A stretch of DNA of 64,000 nucleotides from Lepus europaeus (taxonomy: Eukaryota; Chordata; Mammalia; Lagomorpha; Leporidae). This document shows, one piece after another, positions 9,443-18,942 of the stretch (the stretch's first letter is position 1; every line of letters begins with the position of its first letter). The notes under the pieces are model-generated. The model ran no database searches, was not told the DNA's origin, and saw only the letters and a list, made by a program, of their open reading frames with translations. The DNA is taken from the NCBI RefSeq assembly GCF_033115175.1, contig NC_084838.1, positions 39,287,468 through 39,351,467 on the forward strand, read 5' to 3'. The translations under genes and the position numbers were made by a program.

Positions 9443-12251
9443 ATGGAGACCCCTGGTGCCAGCGCGCGGTGCCCGCTGCAAGAGCAGCGTGCCCGCTGGG
9501 AGCGGAAACGCGCCTGCACCGCTCGAGAGCTGCTGGAGACCGAGCGGCGCTACCAGGAGCAGCTGGGGCTGGTGGCCACGGTGCGGGCCGGGGACCCTCG
9601 GGGTGCGGCGGGGCTCGCGGCGGCTGTCTGCGCCTCTGTCCCCCGGACTCAGACACCCCCTGTTCTCTGCTCCGCAGTACTTCCTGGGGATCCTGAGAGC
9701 CAAAGGGACCCTGCGGCCGCCAGAGCGCCAGGCCCTGTTCGGGCCCTGGGAGCTCATCCACGGCGCCAGCCAGTGAGTAGCAGGGGCGGAGTGTCCTGCC
9801 GTCCGGCCCGAGACCCCGGGGTTCGTGGCGGCGGGCGGCTCGCCAGCTGTCTCACCTGCGGCCTTGGCCTTGGCGCGTTGCCTCGACCTGCCTGTGGCTC
9901 CATTTGTAAGACGGTGTAATTGCGCTACCTCGGGGCTGGGTTAGCGCATTAAATGACGGGGTGCTTGTCCTTGCCCACACAGAGAGCTGCTTCCGTACCT
10001 GGAAGGAGGACAGTGGGGACAGGGCCTGGAGGGCTTCTGCCCCCACCTGGAGCTCTACACCCAATTTGCTGCCAACGCAGAGAGGTCCAGGGCCACCCTG
10101 CAGGTAACCTGGGGATGACTCAAATCCTTGCCCTCTGGCCCCTACAATGCTCCTTCGTCTGGGGCCCCAGCTTCCCGTATTTCCTGCACTTACGGAGCGC
10201 TCTGGGCGCCCAGCTCTGTGCTTTGGTCTGGGCGGGCACTCGGGGTTTCAGGAGCACACAGCAGTCCAGGGCGTGGCTTCCCTCCCTGCTGCCAGCTCTC
10301 TGCCCTTCCTCCAGGAGCAACTGAAGAAGAACAGACGGTTCCGGAGGTTTGTGAGGCTTCAGGAAGGGCGCCCCGAGTTTGGGGGCCTTCAGCTCCCAGA
10401 CCTGCTCTCTCTGCCCCTGCAGCGGCTCCAGCAGTGAGTTCTGGTCCCTTGACCCAAACCAGTGTGGCTGACTGCTGCCCTCCGCCTCATGGGATGCCCG
10501 GGCATCTGCCCATACCCTCACCTCTCCCCACAGTGCCGCTAGGAGGCTTTTTGTAGGAAAAGATTGAGCCCAGTGGAGTCCCCAGGGTCTGCAGCCTCAA
10601 GACCTGGCTGGGACTGTGGGACTACAGTTACAGTGAGGGCGGCTGGTCTAGGGCCCGAGAGGGAGAGCGGAAAGCTGAGAGGAAGGGCCAGCCCAGCTTA
10701 GCACCTGTGTCCCTGGGGATGAGACAGGAGCTCACCGTCAGGTCTTCAGCATCCTCCTCGGGTGAGCTTCTCTCTGACCTAGCCTCCTGAACGAGTCTGC
10801 AATTGTTCTCAGCGTGGGATGGAAGAGGGCCGTGGGGGTGAGCCCAGGAGTCCCAGATGAAGGAGGGGCACCCTGGCCTTGCAGCTGAGGTGTGCCTACG
10901 TAGGGAGTAATGTGCGTATCGGCAGAGGGGGTTTTGCCCGGCTCTGCTTCCCCTCATAGATCTCCCACTGTTCAATTCCAGGTATGAGAATCTCGTTGTT
11001 GCCCTGGCGGAAAACACAGGTCCCAACAGCCCTGACCACCAACAGCTCACTCGTAGGTGCCTGCTGCGCGGCCGCCCGGGCAGGAAGCTGCCTCTTGTGT
11101 CCCTTTCTGGGGCTGATGGCCAACGATGTGGGATTAGCCCCTGTCCTCCGCTCACATGCATGCCGAGCCCTGCTGCCTGGCCTTTTCTTAAGGAAGTTAG
11201 ACCCTGCGCCCCTCCAGAGCAGCCTGCCTTTTGCCACCACCACCGTGGTGTTGGGAATGAGGTGGGGATGTTGTTCCAGGGGCTGCGCGGCTGGTAAGTG
11301 AGACTGCCCAGAGAGTCCACAGCATTGGGCAGAGACAGAAGAATGACCAGCACCTCCGGCGTGTTCAGGCCCTGCTCGGCGGGCGCCAGGCAAAGGGCCT
11401 CACTTCAGGTAGTCTGCGTGCTTGCCCCTCAAATCCCAACTCCTCCTTTCTTACGCTCCCCTCTTCTCTGTAGAGCCCCCACTTAGCCCCACCTAATGCT
11501 CAGCCTACCTTCAGCTCCCATGGATCCTGGAGCTGCAACAGAATAGCTGCTCTCCCACCCCCAGGACGCTGGTTCCTGCGCCAGGGCTGGCTGCTGGTGG
11601 TGCCTCCCCGGGGGGAGCCTCGTGCCCGCATGTTCTTCCTCTTCTCCGATGCCCTCCTCATGGCCAAGCCTCGCCCCGCATTGCACCTGCTGCACAGCGG
11701 CACCTTTGCCTGCAGAGCCCTCTACCCCATGGCCCAGTGTCGACTCTGCAGGGTCTTCGGCCACTCAGGAGGCCCTTGTGGTGGACTGCTCAGTGTAAGT
11801 AATAGTGGGGGACCCCAGGCCTACACCTGCCTCACGCATTTATGGGCCAGTGGATCTCTGCAGCCTGGGGCCCTTTTCTCGGGAATGGGGCTTGGGCTTC
11901 ACACTTGATGCTCACCTCATGCCTGAATTAACCTCCATGGAAGCAGCCAGGGCTGCAGCTTTGGCCTGGATCTTCCTGGGTCAAGCACTAAGAAGTGGTC
12001 CCTCTTCCTTAGTTGTCCTTCCCCCATGAGAAGCTACTGCTCATGTCCACAGACCAGGAGGAGCTGTCACGCTGGTACCACAGTCTGACCTTGGCCATCA
12101 GGTAAGCCGAGTGGTAGGCAGAGTGCTGTGATGAGGCCCACGGGTTGGAAGTGAGCGGTTCTGGTCCTGCTCAGCGCTCCTCCCCTATCCTCAGCGCTGC
12201 CTGCGATTCTGCTGAATAGCAGCTTCTCTCCACAGCAGCCAGAAGAACTAG
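9443..12251 (+). CDS. ARHGEF39: Rho guanine nucleotide exchange factor 39
   Basis: A Dbl-family exchange factor expected to load GTP onto Rho-family GTPases. Nine coding exons: 9443-9580, 9678-9772, 9983-10103, 10315-10433, 10982-11052, 11280-11408, 11565-11794, 12013-12101, 12236-12251. All junctions are GT-AG and in phase, giving 335 residues, the same as human. The protein begins METPGASARCPLQEQRARWE. The DH domain covers roughly residues 25-200 (ELLETERRYQEQL near the start, QEGRPEFGGLQLPDLL in the middle, NTGPNSPDHQQLTRAARL later). The PH domain covers about 225-330 (RWFLRQGWLLVVPPRGEPRA, then FFLFSDALLMAKPRP and DQEELSRWYHSLTLAI). It ends SSQKN. It converges on CCDC107. No disabling change was seen. 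Confidence 0.96.
9880..9960 (+). repeat. MIR SINE fragment in ARHGEF39 intron 2
   Basis: The run CTCCATTTGTAAGACGGTGT through GCGCATTAAATGA follows the 3' part of the MIR consensus. Diverged. Confidence 0.5.
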
Positions 12252-12582
12252 AGGGATCGTACAAATTCCGGAACTTGGGACTCTTCCGGCCAGCTCAGAG
12301 CCAGCGGTACGATGTAATCTTCAGCGCTGAACAAGGATTCTTCGTGGTTTGACAAGGGTCGTTTTGTGTTTGCCTGGGACCAACACTACTCTGGGTCATT
12401 TGACCAGCTCTTAGGAACCCAGAAAACCAGGTCTGGCCTGGCTGAACCTCCGCCGACCCAGACCCGTCTACGTGGATGAGGGGATTTGGGAGCGATAAGC
12501 TGTGTGCTGTCTGTGGTTGCGTACTCAAAGGTGCAGCTTTGTAAACACGGCTATTTTTTACATTATGTATTAATTTCTATAA

Positions 12583-12596
12583 TTTATTTTAATAAA
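12583..12596. terminator. Back-to-back poly(A) signals of ARHGEF39 (+) and CCDC107 (-)
   Basis: AATAAA on the plus strand (12,591-12,596) serves ARHGEF39, and AATAAA on the minus strand (12,583-12,588, seen as TTTATT) serves CCDC107. The two hexamers are two bases apart, so the mature 3' ends should overlap. The assignment to each gene is inferred from position. A T-run follows at 12,598-12,613. Confidence 0.75.
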
Positions 12597-12896
12597 GTTT
12601 TTTTTTTTTTTTCCCTTGGGGGGCAAGGCCTTACTGTCTCAGTGTTGCTGAAAGAAAAGGGATTTTGTGCTTTGAAGGCTGGCTTGCTGGTGGCCTCAGG
12701 ATTCCGAGGGAAAGAACTGGAGCTTCCTCTATCTTCCCTGCTCTCACTCTGGAAGGTGGCCTCTTTCTCTTTCTGTCCTAATAAGGGAAGCTTTTCAAGG
12801 CCCGGCTGTCCGTGGGCACCTAGTATGGGTGTGTGTACAACCAGCTGGGATGGAAAAAGCTCACAGGAACCTTCGGTCACAAGCACAGACTTTGTT

Positions 12897-15253
12897 TTAG
12901 CAGACCCCTGGCGCTCCTTCCCGGCTGGGGCCGCGACCTGGGCCGTTGGCCGCAGCCTTGCTGCGTCTTCTTAGCCCATGCGCCACTTCCTGGGAAGTAG
13001 CTCGGTCCCATGTCTCTGTGGGGTGGCCCCAGGTCTGACTGTCAGCCTCTTCCTGGTCGTCTTCCACATATAAGTCCTCAGGAAAGAGTGTGCTGGCCTC
13101 TGGGTGGGAGGGAGCAAGGTAAGAAAGGGCAGGTGTCAGTTTCATAGCGAGTTCTGTTTGCGCCTCCACCAGACTCAACACTCACCTCCCAACCTGGTTC
13201 TGCCTGGTTCTAGAAGCCCCTTGTCTGGCTTGTTCTTGTCTGGCTTGTTCTCCTGTAGCAGCTGGTGGAAGGTCTGTAGCTTCGTGCTGAGAAGCTCCTG
13301 CTGGGCTCCCGCCAGAGCAGTCACACTGCAGAAGTGTGCGCTTAAGGGCTGCCCCGCCGACACCCCCCCCCCCCCGCTCCTCCCACCTGCCACGAGGTCA
13401 CAGGGTCACTGCTCTCACCGCTCAAAAAGGGGGTCCAGCTGGGCCATCAGGTGATTCAGGTGCTGCTCCGTCTGGGCCAGCTGCTGTGTCAGCTGGGCCA
13501 GCTGCTGCTCTGTGGGCGGGGTAGGAAGGGGGCAGTGGCTGCTTGTTTTCTGGGCTCCCGTCTCCCCCAGCCTGCACAGCCTTGGCTGCCGAGCCTACCT
13601 GACTGCAATGCTTCCTTCTTGCTGGCCTCTTCCTGCAGAACTGCAGCCTCGTCTTTCCTCTGTCGTGGAGAAAGGAAGGGCAAATCTGCAGCCGCAGGGT
13701 TCTGCCCCACCACTTCCGCCCCCAAACCAGCAAGGAGAGGGGCGGCGTTTGCGGGACAGCAACCTACTGACTTTTCATTTCAAAGCACCCATCTCTACTA
13801 ATCCCGCCTGTCACCCAGGACATGAAGCACCTTGTCCAGTGGTTACCCAGGATGCAGAGAGACCTCCAGGAGTGGGCAAATCTCCGGTCTGACAAAATTC
13901 AAACCCAAAGCCATTCTTTGTCCCAGTGTCTTCTATCCGTGATGCTTCCTGGCACCCTAAATAACGCCTGTCTTTTCCAGTATGCTAGCCTGCCAGGAAA
14001 TCTGAAGGCGGCAGGCACACGCCTCCACCTGCTTCCCCAGTCTTCTCAGTTACTGCTCATTTCGCACAGTCTCTGGTTGCTTTACTGAACATGCAGTGCA
14101 CTTAAAAGAATCAATTCCCCAGGAGCGTCTGGCCGGCAGATACGGCGCGATACCTTGTTCCTAGCACTGATCTGGGCTGTCACACATCACACAGTGAAGC
14201 TGTTCGCTAACGGGGATGCCCAAGTCTCTTTCATAGGCACTGCTGCCAAATGATGTTTCTTCCAGGCTGCACTTGGGTCCCAGAATAGAATGTATTAATC
14301 TAGGCTTGTTAAATCCCATCATTAAATTCAGTCCTTCCTCCTCGCCTGCCGAGTCGACTCGGGATCATCCTTAGCTGTCTCTTCTAGTTCTGTATTATCT
14401 CCAGATGGATTCGGCTTTCCATTTTCTAGTGCAAGTAAGTAATACCGTCAGGAAAAAAGAGACTGCCCTGGGAGGTACTACTTTCCACTTCAACAGCTTC
14501 TAGCCACCAAAATGTATTGTCAGCTCACATTTCAGGGCCTCCTTCCCAGGGAGAACATGAGATTGACTGGTGTCTGGAACTCTAGAGACACCGTAGCTAT
14601 GGCAGTCCAAGGCGTCTGCCAAGGCTGGAACCACACCAGGAGCTGGCCGGGTTCAGGCCCCAGCTCCATCCGTGACCAGCTCCGGATAGCAAGGGATGCC
14701 TCTGCAGTGGACTGTGGGAGGGTCAGGCGGGATATGCATTATTTATTTGCAATTCACCATGTGCCCCTCACACCCACTACCTCGCTGGACCCTCCAAATA
14801 ACCCCGCGATGCTGAAATGCCAAGGAACCACCGTCTTTGGGGGACAGACTGGAAGCTGTGTGAAGTTCTCGGTACCGCAGCGCCCCCACCCTCGGCCGTC
14901 CCGCACCTGCAAACACTTGTACAACACAAAAGCCACGACGGCCGCGGTGTACAACAGCCCCAAGGGCAGCGCCTCGGCCCGGGCCCGCTCGCGCTGGTCC
15001 TTGGGCGACGGCCGCCGCCGGGGTTCCGCGGCCCCCGAGCCGCCGCGCGCGGGAGCCCCTGCGGAGGAAAGGCAGACGCGGGTCAGCGGAGCTGGCGCTT
15101 GGCCCCCGGGGAGTCTTCAGCCTCCCTCTGGCTGCCCTCGCTGGTACCTGGGTGTGCCTGGACGTCGGGGCCGGGGCGATCTCCGAGGACCCCGGGCAGT
15201 GCGGACACAAGCAGCAACCCCAGCACGCCCGGGAGCGAGACCGCGCGGGCCAT
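12897..15253 (-). CDS. CCDC107: Coiled-coil domain-containing protein 107
   Basis: A single-pass membrane protein of unknown function. Six coding exons on the minus strand: 15148-15253, 14907-15058, 13599-13659, 13419-13509, 13186-13325, 12897-13099. All are GT-AG and in phase, giving 250 residues. Order: signal peptide MARAVSLPGVLGLLLVSALP; a basic linker with RRRPSPKDQRERARAE; a membrane segment GLLYTAAVVAFVLYKCLQ near residues 68-86; a coiled coil from EEASKKEALQSE through LAQLTQQLAQTEQHLNHLMA and AGAQQELLSTKL; an acidic segment FPEDLYVEDDQEEADSQ; and GLRRRSKAAANGPGRG near the end. Compared with human, the segment between the last two exons is a short 86-base intron here. CCDC107 is head to head with RMRP. 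Confidence 0.92.
13363..13376. repeat. Poly-C tract in a CCDC107 intron
   Basis: An uninterrupted run of C just outside the exon beginning at 13,325. Low complexity only. Confidence 0.9.
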
Positions 15254-15398
15254 AGCACACCGACGAGGAAGGCCGGAGCGCCAGCGCGCCGCCGCCCCGA
15301 CCTCCGCCGCCGGCCGCAGTGCGCACGCGCGCGCGCGCACTTGCCCCGGGGCTCCTCGGCAGGCCACGCCCATTCCGTATGGGCCAGCGCTGGAGCTT

Positions 15399-15589
15399 AT
15401 TTGCATAAGGAAGAGTCAGTCTGGCTTTCCTAACTCAGCTCTTTTCTTATCTGTTTGATGTTCTGTTAACGCCTCAGAAACCTACAGTCTTATAAAATTA
15501 TGTCCAAAAATGTGGTTGGTTTTTAGTATTTCTCAGCACCAACTTCCTCGCCCTAACTGATAGATGAAGTGCTTGGCGGACCTATAAAT
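15399..15589 (+). promoter_or_regulatory. RMRP Pol III type 3 promoter, shared with CCDC107
   Basis: An octamer ATTTGCAT at 15,399-15,406 lies about 217 bases upstream of the RNA start, where the distal element of type 3 Pol III genes normally sits. TCGCCCTAACTGATAG near 15,549-15,564 resembles the proximal sequence element (SNAPc site), and TATAAAT at 15,583-15,589 is the TATA box, 33 bases before the start. CCDC107 begins its ATG at 15,253 on the other strand, so the 360-base gap must work in both directions, as in human. Confidence 0.85.
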
Positions 15590-15615
15590 GTACATCGCCT
15601 TGCGCATGTGGCTGC

Positions 15616-15893
15616 GGTTCGTGCTGAAGGCCTGTTTCCTAGGCTACGTACGAGGGACTCGTTCCTTACCTTCCGCCTAGGGGAAAGTCCCCGGACCACG
15701 GGCAGAGAGTGCCGCGTGCGCAGGCACGTTAGACTACCCCGCGTCCCACCGATAGCCCGCCAAGAAGCGAACCTGCCGGGCGGCGGCAGAGCCGAGCGGC
15801 GTGGTGCGGGGCGTCCTCCGTCAGCTCTCCTAGTTACGCAGGCAGCGCGCCAGGGCGCGCCAACCGCACGGGGCTCATTCTCAGCACGGCTGC
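15616..15893 (+). ncRNA. RMRP: RNase MRP RNA
   Basis: The RNA component of RNase MRP, which processes pre-rRNA in the nucleolus. The sequence starts GGTTCGTGCTGAAGGCCTGT and keeps the conserved blocks GGAAAGTCCCCGGACC (CR-I), GGCAGAGAGTGCC, CCGCCAAGAAGCG, GAGCGGCGTGG, TAGTTACGCAGGCAG and GGGGCTCATTCTCAGC, in the same order as human RMRP. The 5' end was chosen by homology and by TATA spacing; the 3' end lies just before a T5 run. The length is about 278 bases, roughly 10 more than human (about 268). Most of the extra bases lie between AAGCG and GAGCGG, in the variable distal arm. Position and orientation next to CCDC107 match human. Confidence 0.96.
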
Positions 15894-15898
15894 TTTTT
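15894..15898 (+). terminator. RMRP Pol III terminator
   Basis: TTTTT directly after the last conserved RMRP bases, the normal termination signal for Pol III. Confidence 0.85.
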
Positions 15899-16301
15899 GC
15901 AGAGAGCGCTGGCGAGCCCCTGACTTCGGGCAGCACGGCCCCGGGCTCCCTCCGGCGTGTTCTCGTCGGCCCCAGCCCTTAACCCTACCCAGCATTTCTT
16001 ACTCAGAGAAACTGTTTCACTTGTTTCTTCAATACCACTAGACTTTAAGTTCCATGACAGTAGGGGGCCGCCGACGTGGGTGTTGAATGGAATTAGTGCA
16101 AGTTCCAGACTGCCCAATAGGAAACTGTCATTACACTGTTAGAAAGCCCGGAGAAGCGAGGAGTCAGGGAGGTTACCGAAGCTATTAATCAGGAGAAGCA
16201 GGGCAGAAATCCAGCCCGTCTCCGCTTCTCTCCACACTGCTGCTTCCGCAGCCTGCCCCCTCCTTATCTGTCCCAGACTGGTGGCCTTCCCTCTGTTCCA
16301 C

Positions 16302-16350
16302 ATTATTATTTATTTATTTATTTATTTAGTTGAAAGGCAGAGCTACAACC
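16302..16350 (-). mobile_element. CSINE tail fragment
   Basis: Only TTATTTATTTATTTATTTAG followed by TTGAAAGGCAGAGC remains of a C-repeat. The rest of 15,900-16,690 is unique, partly MIR-like near 16,170-16,230. Confidence 0.6.
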
Positions 16351-16695
16351 AGATTTGTCAATCCATACTCATTAATGATGCAAGAATATTTTTTAAACTT
16401 CATTTCAGAAAGTTTCTCCCACATAAAATAACAAATATACAAATAGTAAGAAAAGCCTTAACTATAAGGGTAAGTTCTGCAAAGAGTCATAAAATTCTCA
16501 TTCCACAATAGATTCCAAAACATTTAAATCTAAATAAAAACTCCAAGTGGTTACCTAGAATGACAGAATTAAAGTTAACTCAAGTTTAATTTTATCCACT
16601 TCACAATCACTGTGCTATCATTATTTATTTTAAACCTGCTGCTTGAATGCTGAGATAAGCGCTTGTTCTGAGGTTGGAGACAGAAAGCATGGCCA

Positions 16696-17365
16696 GGGGC
16701 TGGTGCTGTTGTGCAGTGGGTGCGGCTATCGCCAGCATCCCACGTGGGCGCCGGTTCAGGTCCTGGTGCTCCACTTCCTTTTTTTTTTTTTTTTTTTTTT
16801 TGACAGGCAGAGTGGACAGTGAGAGAGAGACAGAGAGAAAGGTCTTCCTTTTTGCCGTTGGTTCACCCTCCAATGGCCGCTGCGGCCGGCGCATCTCGCT
16901 GATCCAAAGCCAGGAGCCAGATGCTTCTCCTGGTCTCCCATGCAGGTGCAGGGCCCAAGGACTTGGGCCATCCTCCACTGCCTTCCCGGGCCATAGCAGA
17001 GAGCTGGCCTGGAAGAGGGCAACTGGGATAGAATCCGGCCGGCGCCCCAACCGGGACTAGAACCCGTTGTGCCGGTGCCGCAAGGCGGAGGATTAGCCTG
17101 TTAAGCCGGCCGCGGCCGTGCTCCACTTCCAATCCAGCTCTTTGCTATGGCAAAGAAGCAGTAGAAGATGGTCCAAGTCCTTGAGCCCTTGCACCTGTAT
17201 GGGAGACCTGGAGGAAGCTCCTGGCTCCTGGCTTCGGATCGCTGTGACTCTGGCTGTTGTGGCCATCTAGGGAGTAGGCCAGTGGATGGAGGACCTCTCT
17301 CTGCCTCTCTAACTCTGCCTTTCAAATAAATAAATAAATAAATCTTAAAAACAAAACAAAAAAAG
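16696..17365 (+). mobile_element. CSINE, old copy split by a younger CSINE
   Basis: The old copy runs from GGGGCTGGTGCTGTTGTGCA at 16,696 to 16,778, and resumes at 17,118 through CAAATAAATAAATAAATAAA. A young C-repeat in the opposite direction sits between the two parts. Confidence 0.9.
16779..17117 (-). mobile_element. CSINE, young subfamily, nested insertion
   Basis: A full-length young C-repeat with a long T run (minus orientation) flanked by an exact 13-base target-site duplication, GTGCTCCACTTCC, at 16,766-16,778 and 17,118-17,130. The duplication is part of the old host SINE. Confidence 0.97.
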
Positions 17366-17799
17366 TGTGGCCAAAGCAAATCTTGGGAGTTCCAAACTGT
17401 TGAAGACCCCTTCTAGGTATACGCAACCACACCTAGATCTGTTTGGAGGATGGCCGTTGTGAAAGTGGGGGTTCTGTGGACTAACTTCTGTGCAGATTAT
17501 AATGGGCATGAAAAGACAAGTAATAAAAATGGGCTGATTTGTAAACTTATTAAAACTTATCAGCAACCACAGCAATTTAGAAGATCAACAAATACTTTTC
17601 AGAGAAAATTTTGTCCCTGACATTTTTTTAGAATTGCTGTCACATGATGATAATAATAAAAAGGAAAGTCATTTTCAGTTGGTCTTATTTTCATTTCTAA
17701 ATTCTCTACAGACAAGATGCCCTACAGCTGCAATGCAGGGGCAGACTCTTCCCGGCCTGCCTATCCTTGGCACACCATTCCAAGAGATTTACATTTTCT

Positions 17800-18126
17800 T
17801 CTTTTTTTTTTTTTTTTGTTAAGATTTATTTCTTTATTTTGAAAGCCAAAATTATATATAGAGAGGGAGAGAGAGACACACACACACACAGAGATCTTCT
17901 ATCTGCTGGTTCACTCCACAAAGGGCCACAATAGCCAGGAGCTTCATCAGAGTCTCACATGTAGGTGGCAGGAGCCCAAGCCCTTGGGCCATGTTCTGCT
18001 GCTCTCCCAGGTGCATTAGCAGCAGCTGGTTTGGGAGTGGATCAGCCGGGACTTGAACCGGCACCCATATGGGATGCCAGTGTCGCAGGTGGAGGTTTTG
18101 CCCACTATGCCACAACGTCGGCCCCT
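17800..18126 (-). mobile_element. CSINE
   Basis: A T-rich tail with AAGATTTATTTCTTTATTTT, a (CA)n run at about 17,877-17,890, then the C-repeat body ending GCCACAACGTCGGCCCC. The 18,130-18,870 stretch after it is unique SIT1 5' flank with no other gene seen. Confidence 0.87.
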
Positions 18127-18873
18127 AGATTTAAATTTTCAAAAACAAAACCTCATCGGGGACAGACAATACACATCTCTGAACTCTGATGTAAGGTTTA
18201 TATTGAGAACTTAAAACCTCTTTTCCCACATCAATTAGCCTCCTACATGGGCAGGGCAAGTACTCACTTCCTGAGGCAACCAAGTGCCCAGAGCAGACTC
18301 AGCTTGCCAGCACAGTCCTGGGGCAGGGATTCCTTGAATGCAATTAAGTGTGGAGAGGGACAGCTGGTAGGGACAGTGTGGATAAAGCGGGTTGGGGACG
18401 AGCATCTAGCTTCCTCTGTGCCCCGACCATTATCTCAGTGGTAGCGGTGACACCACGATCATCCAGACACACTTCCTCTCTGGTCAGTCTTAGGCACTTA
18501 CGGACACCTGGAGGCCTCCCCACGCCACTGGCCACTCACGGAGGGACACTTTGTCCTTCTCGGGACTCAGCGTCAGGGAGGAATAAAAAGTGGGCATTCT
18601 GTAGCAGAACGGGTCGCGGGTCACTCCTGGGAGCCTTCACGGGCCCACCTGCCCGTGGCACGGCACACCCAGGGGCCACAGGGTGCGGAGAGGGCACGTT
18701 CAGGAGCCACAGGAGTGGTGCAGGTGCAGGTGCAGGCTCAGGGCGGGGTCTTTGTTCTTTTGCTCATCCCTCCCCTCCCCTTTCCTCCCCGGAAGCCCGT
18801 GACTCTGCCGCCAGTACTGAGGACGGGCCCAGGGAGGGGTGGGAGGAAGGGGGATGGTGGCAGCGCTCAGGCC

Positions 18874-18942
18874 ATGAAGCAGGCTGACCTTCAGCTCGGG
18901 GCCGTGTGCTTGTGGTCTGGGCTCTCACCGCGGCAGTCATGA
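18874..18942 (+). other. Upstream ORF of SIT1 overlapping the main start
   Basis: ATG at 18,874 opens a 22-codon frame (MKQADLQLGAVCLWSGLSPRQS) that ends in TGA at 18,940-18,942. That TGA overlaps the ATG of SIT1 (18,939-18,941) as ATGA. The first residues align with the human SIT1 N-terminus (MNQADPRLRAVCLW), but here the frame is offset from the rest of SIT1. Confidence 0.75.

Noticed and set aside
14512-15458. Frames of 247 and 213 codons on the plus strand
   Set aside because: They lie antisense to the first two CCDC107 exons and the CpG-rich promoter; the minus strand has the conserved, spliced gene.
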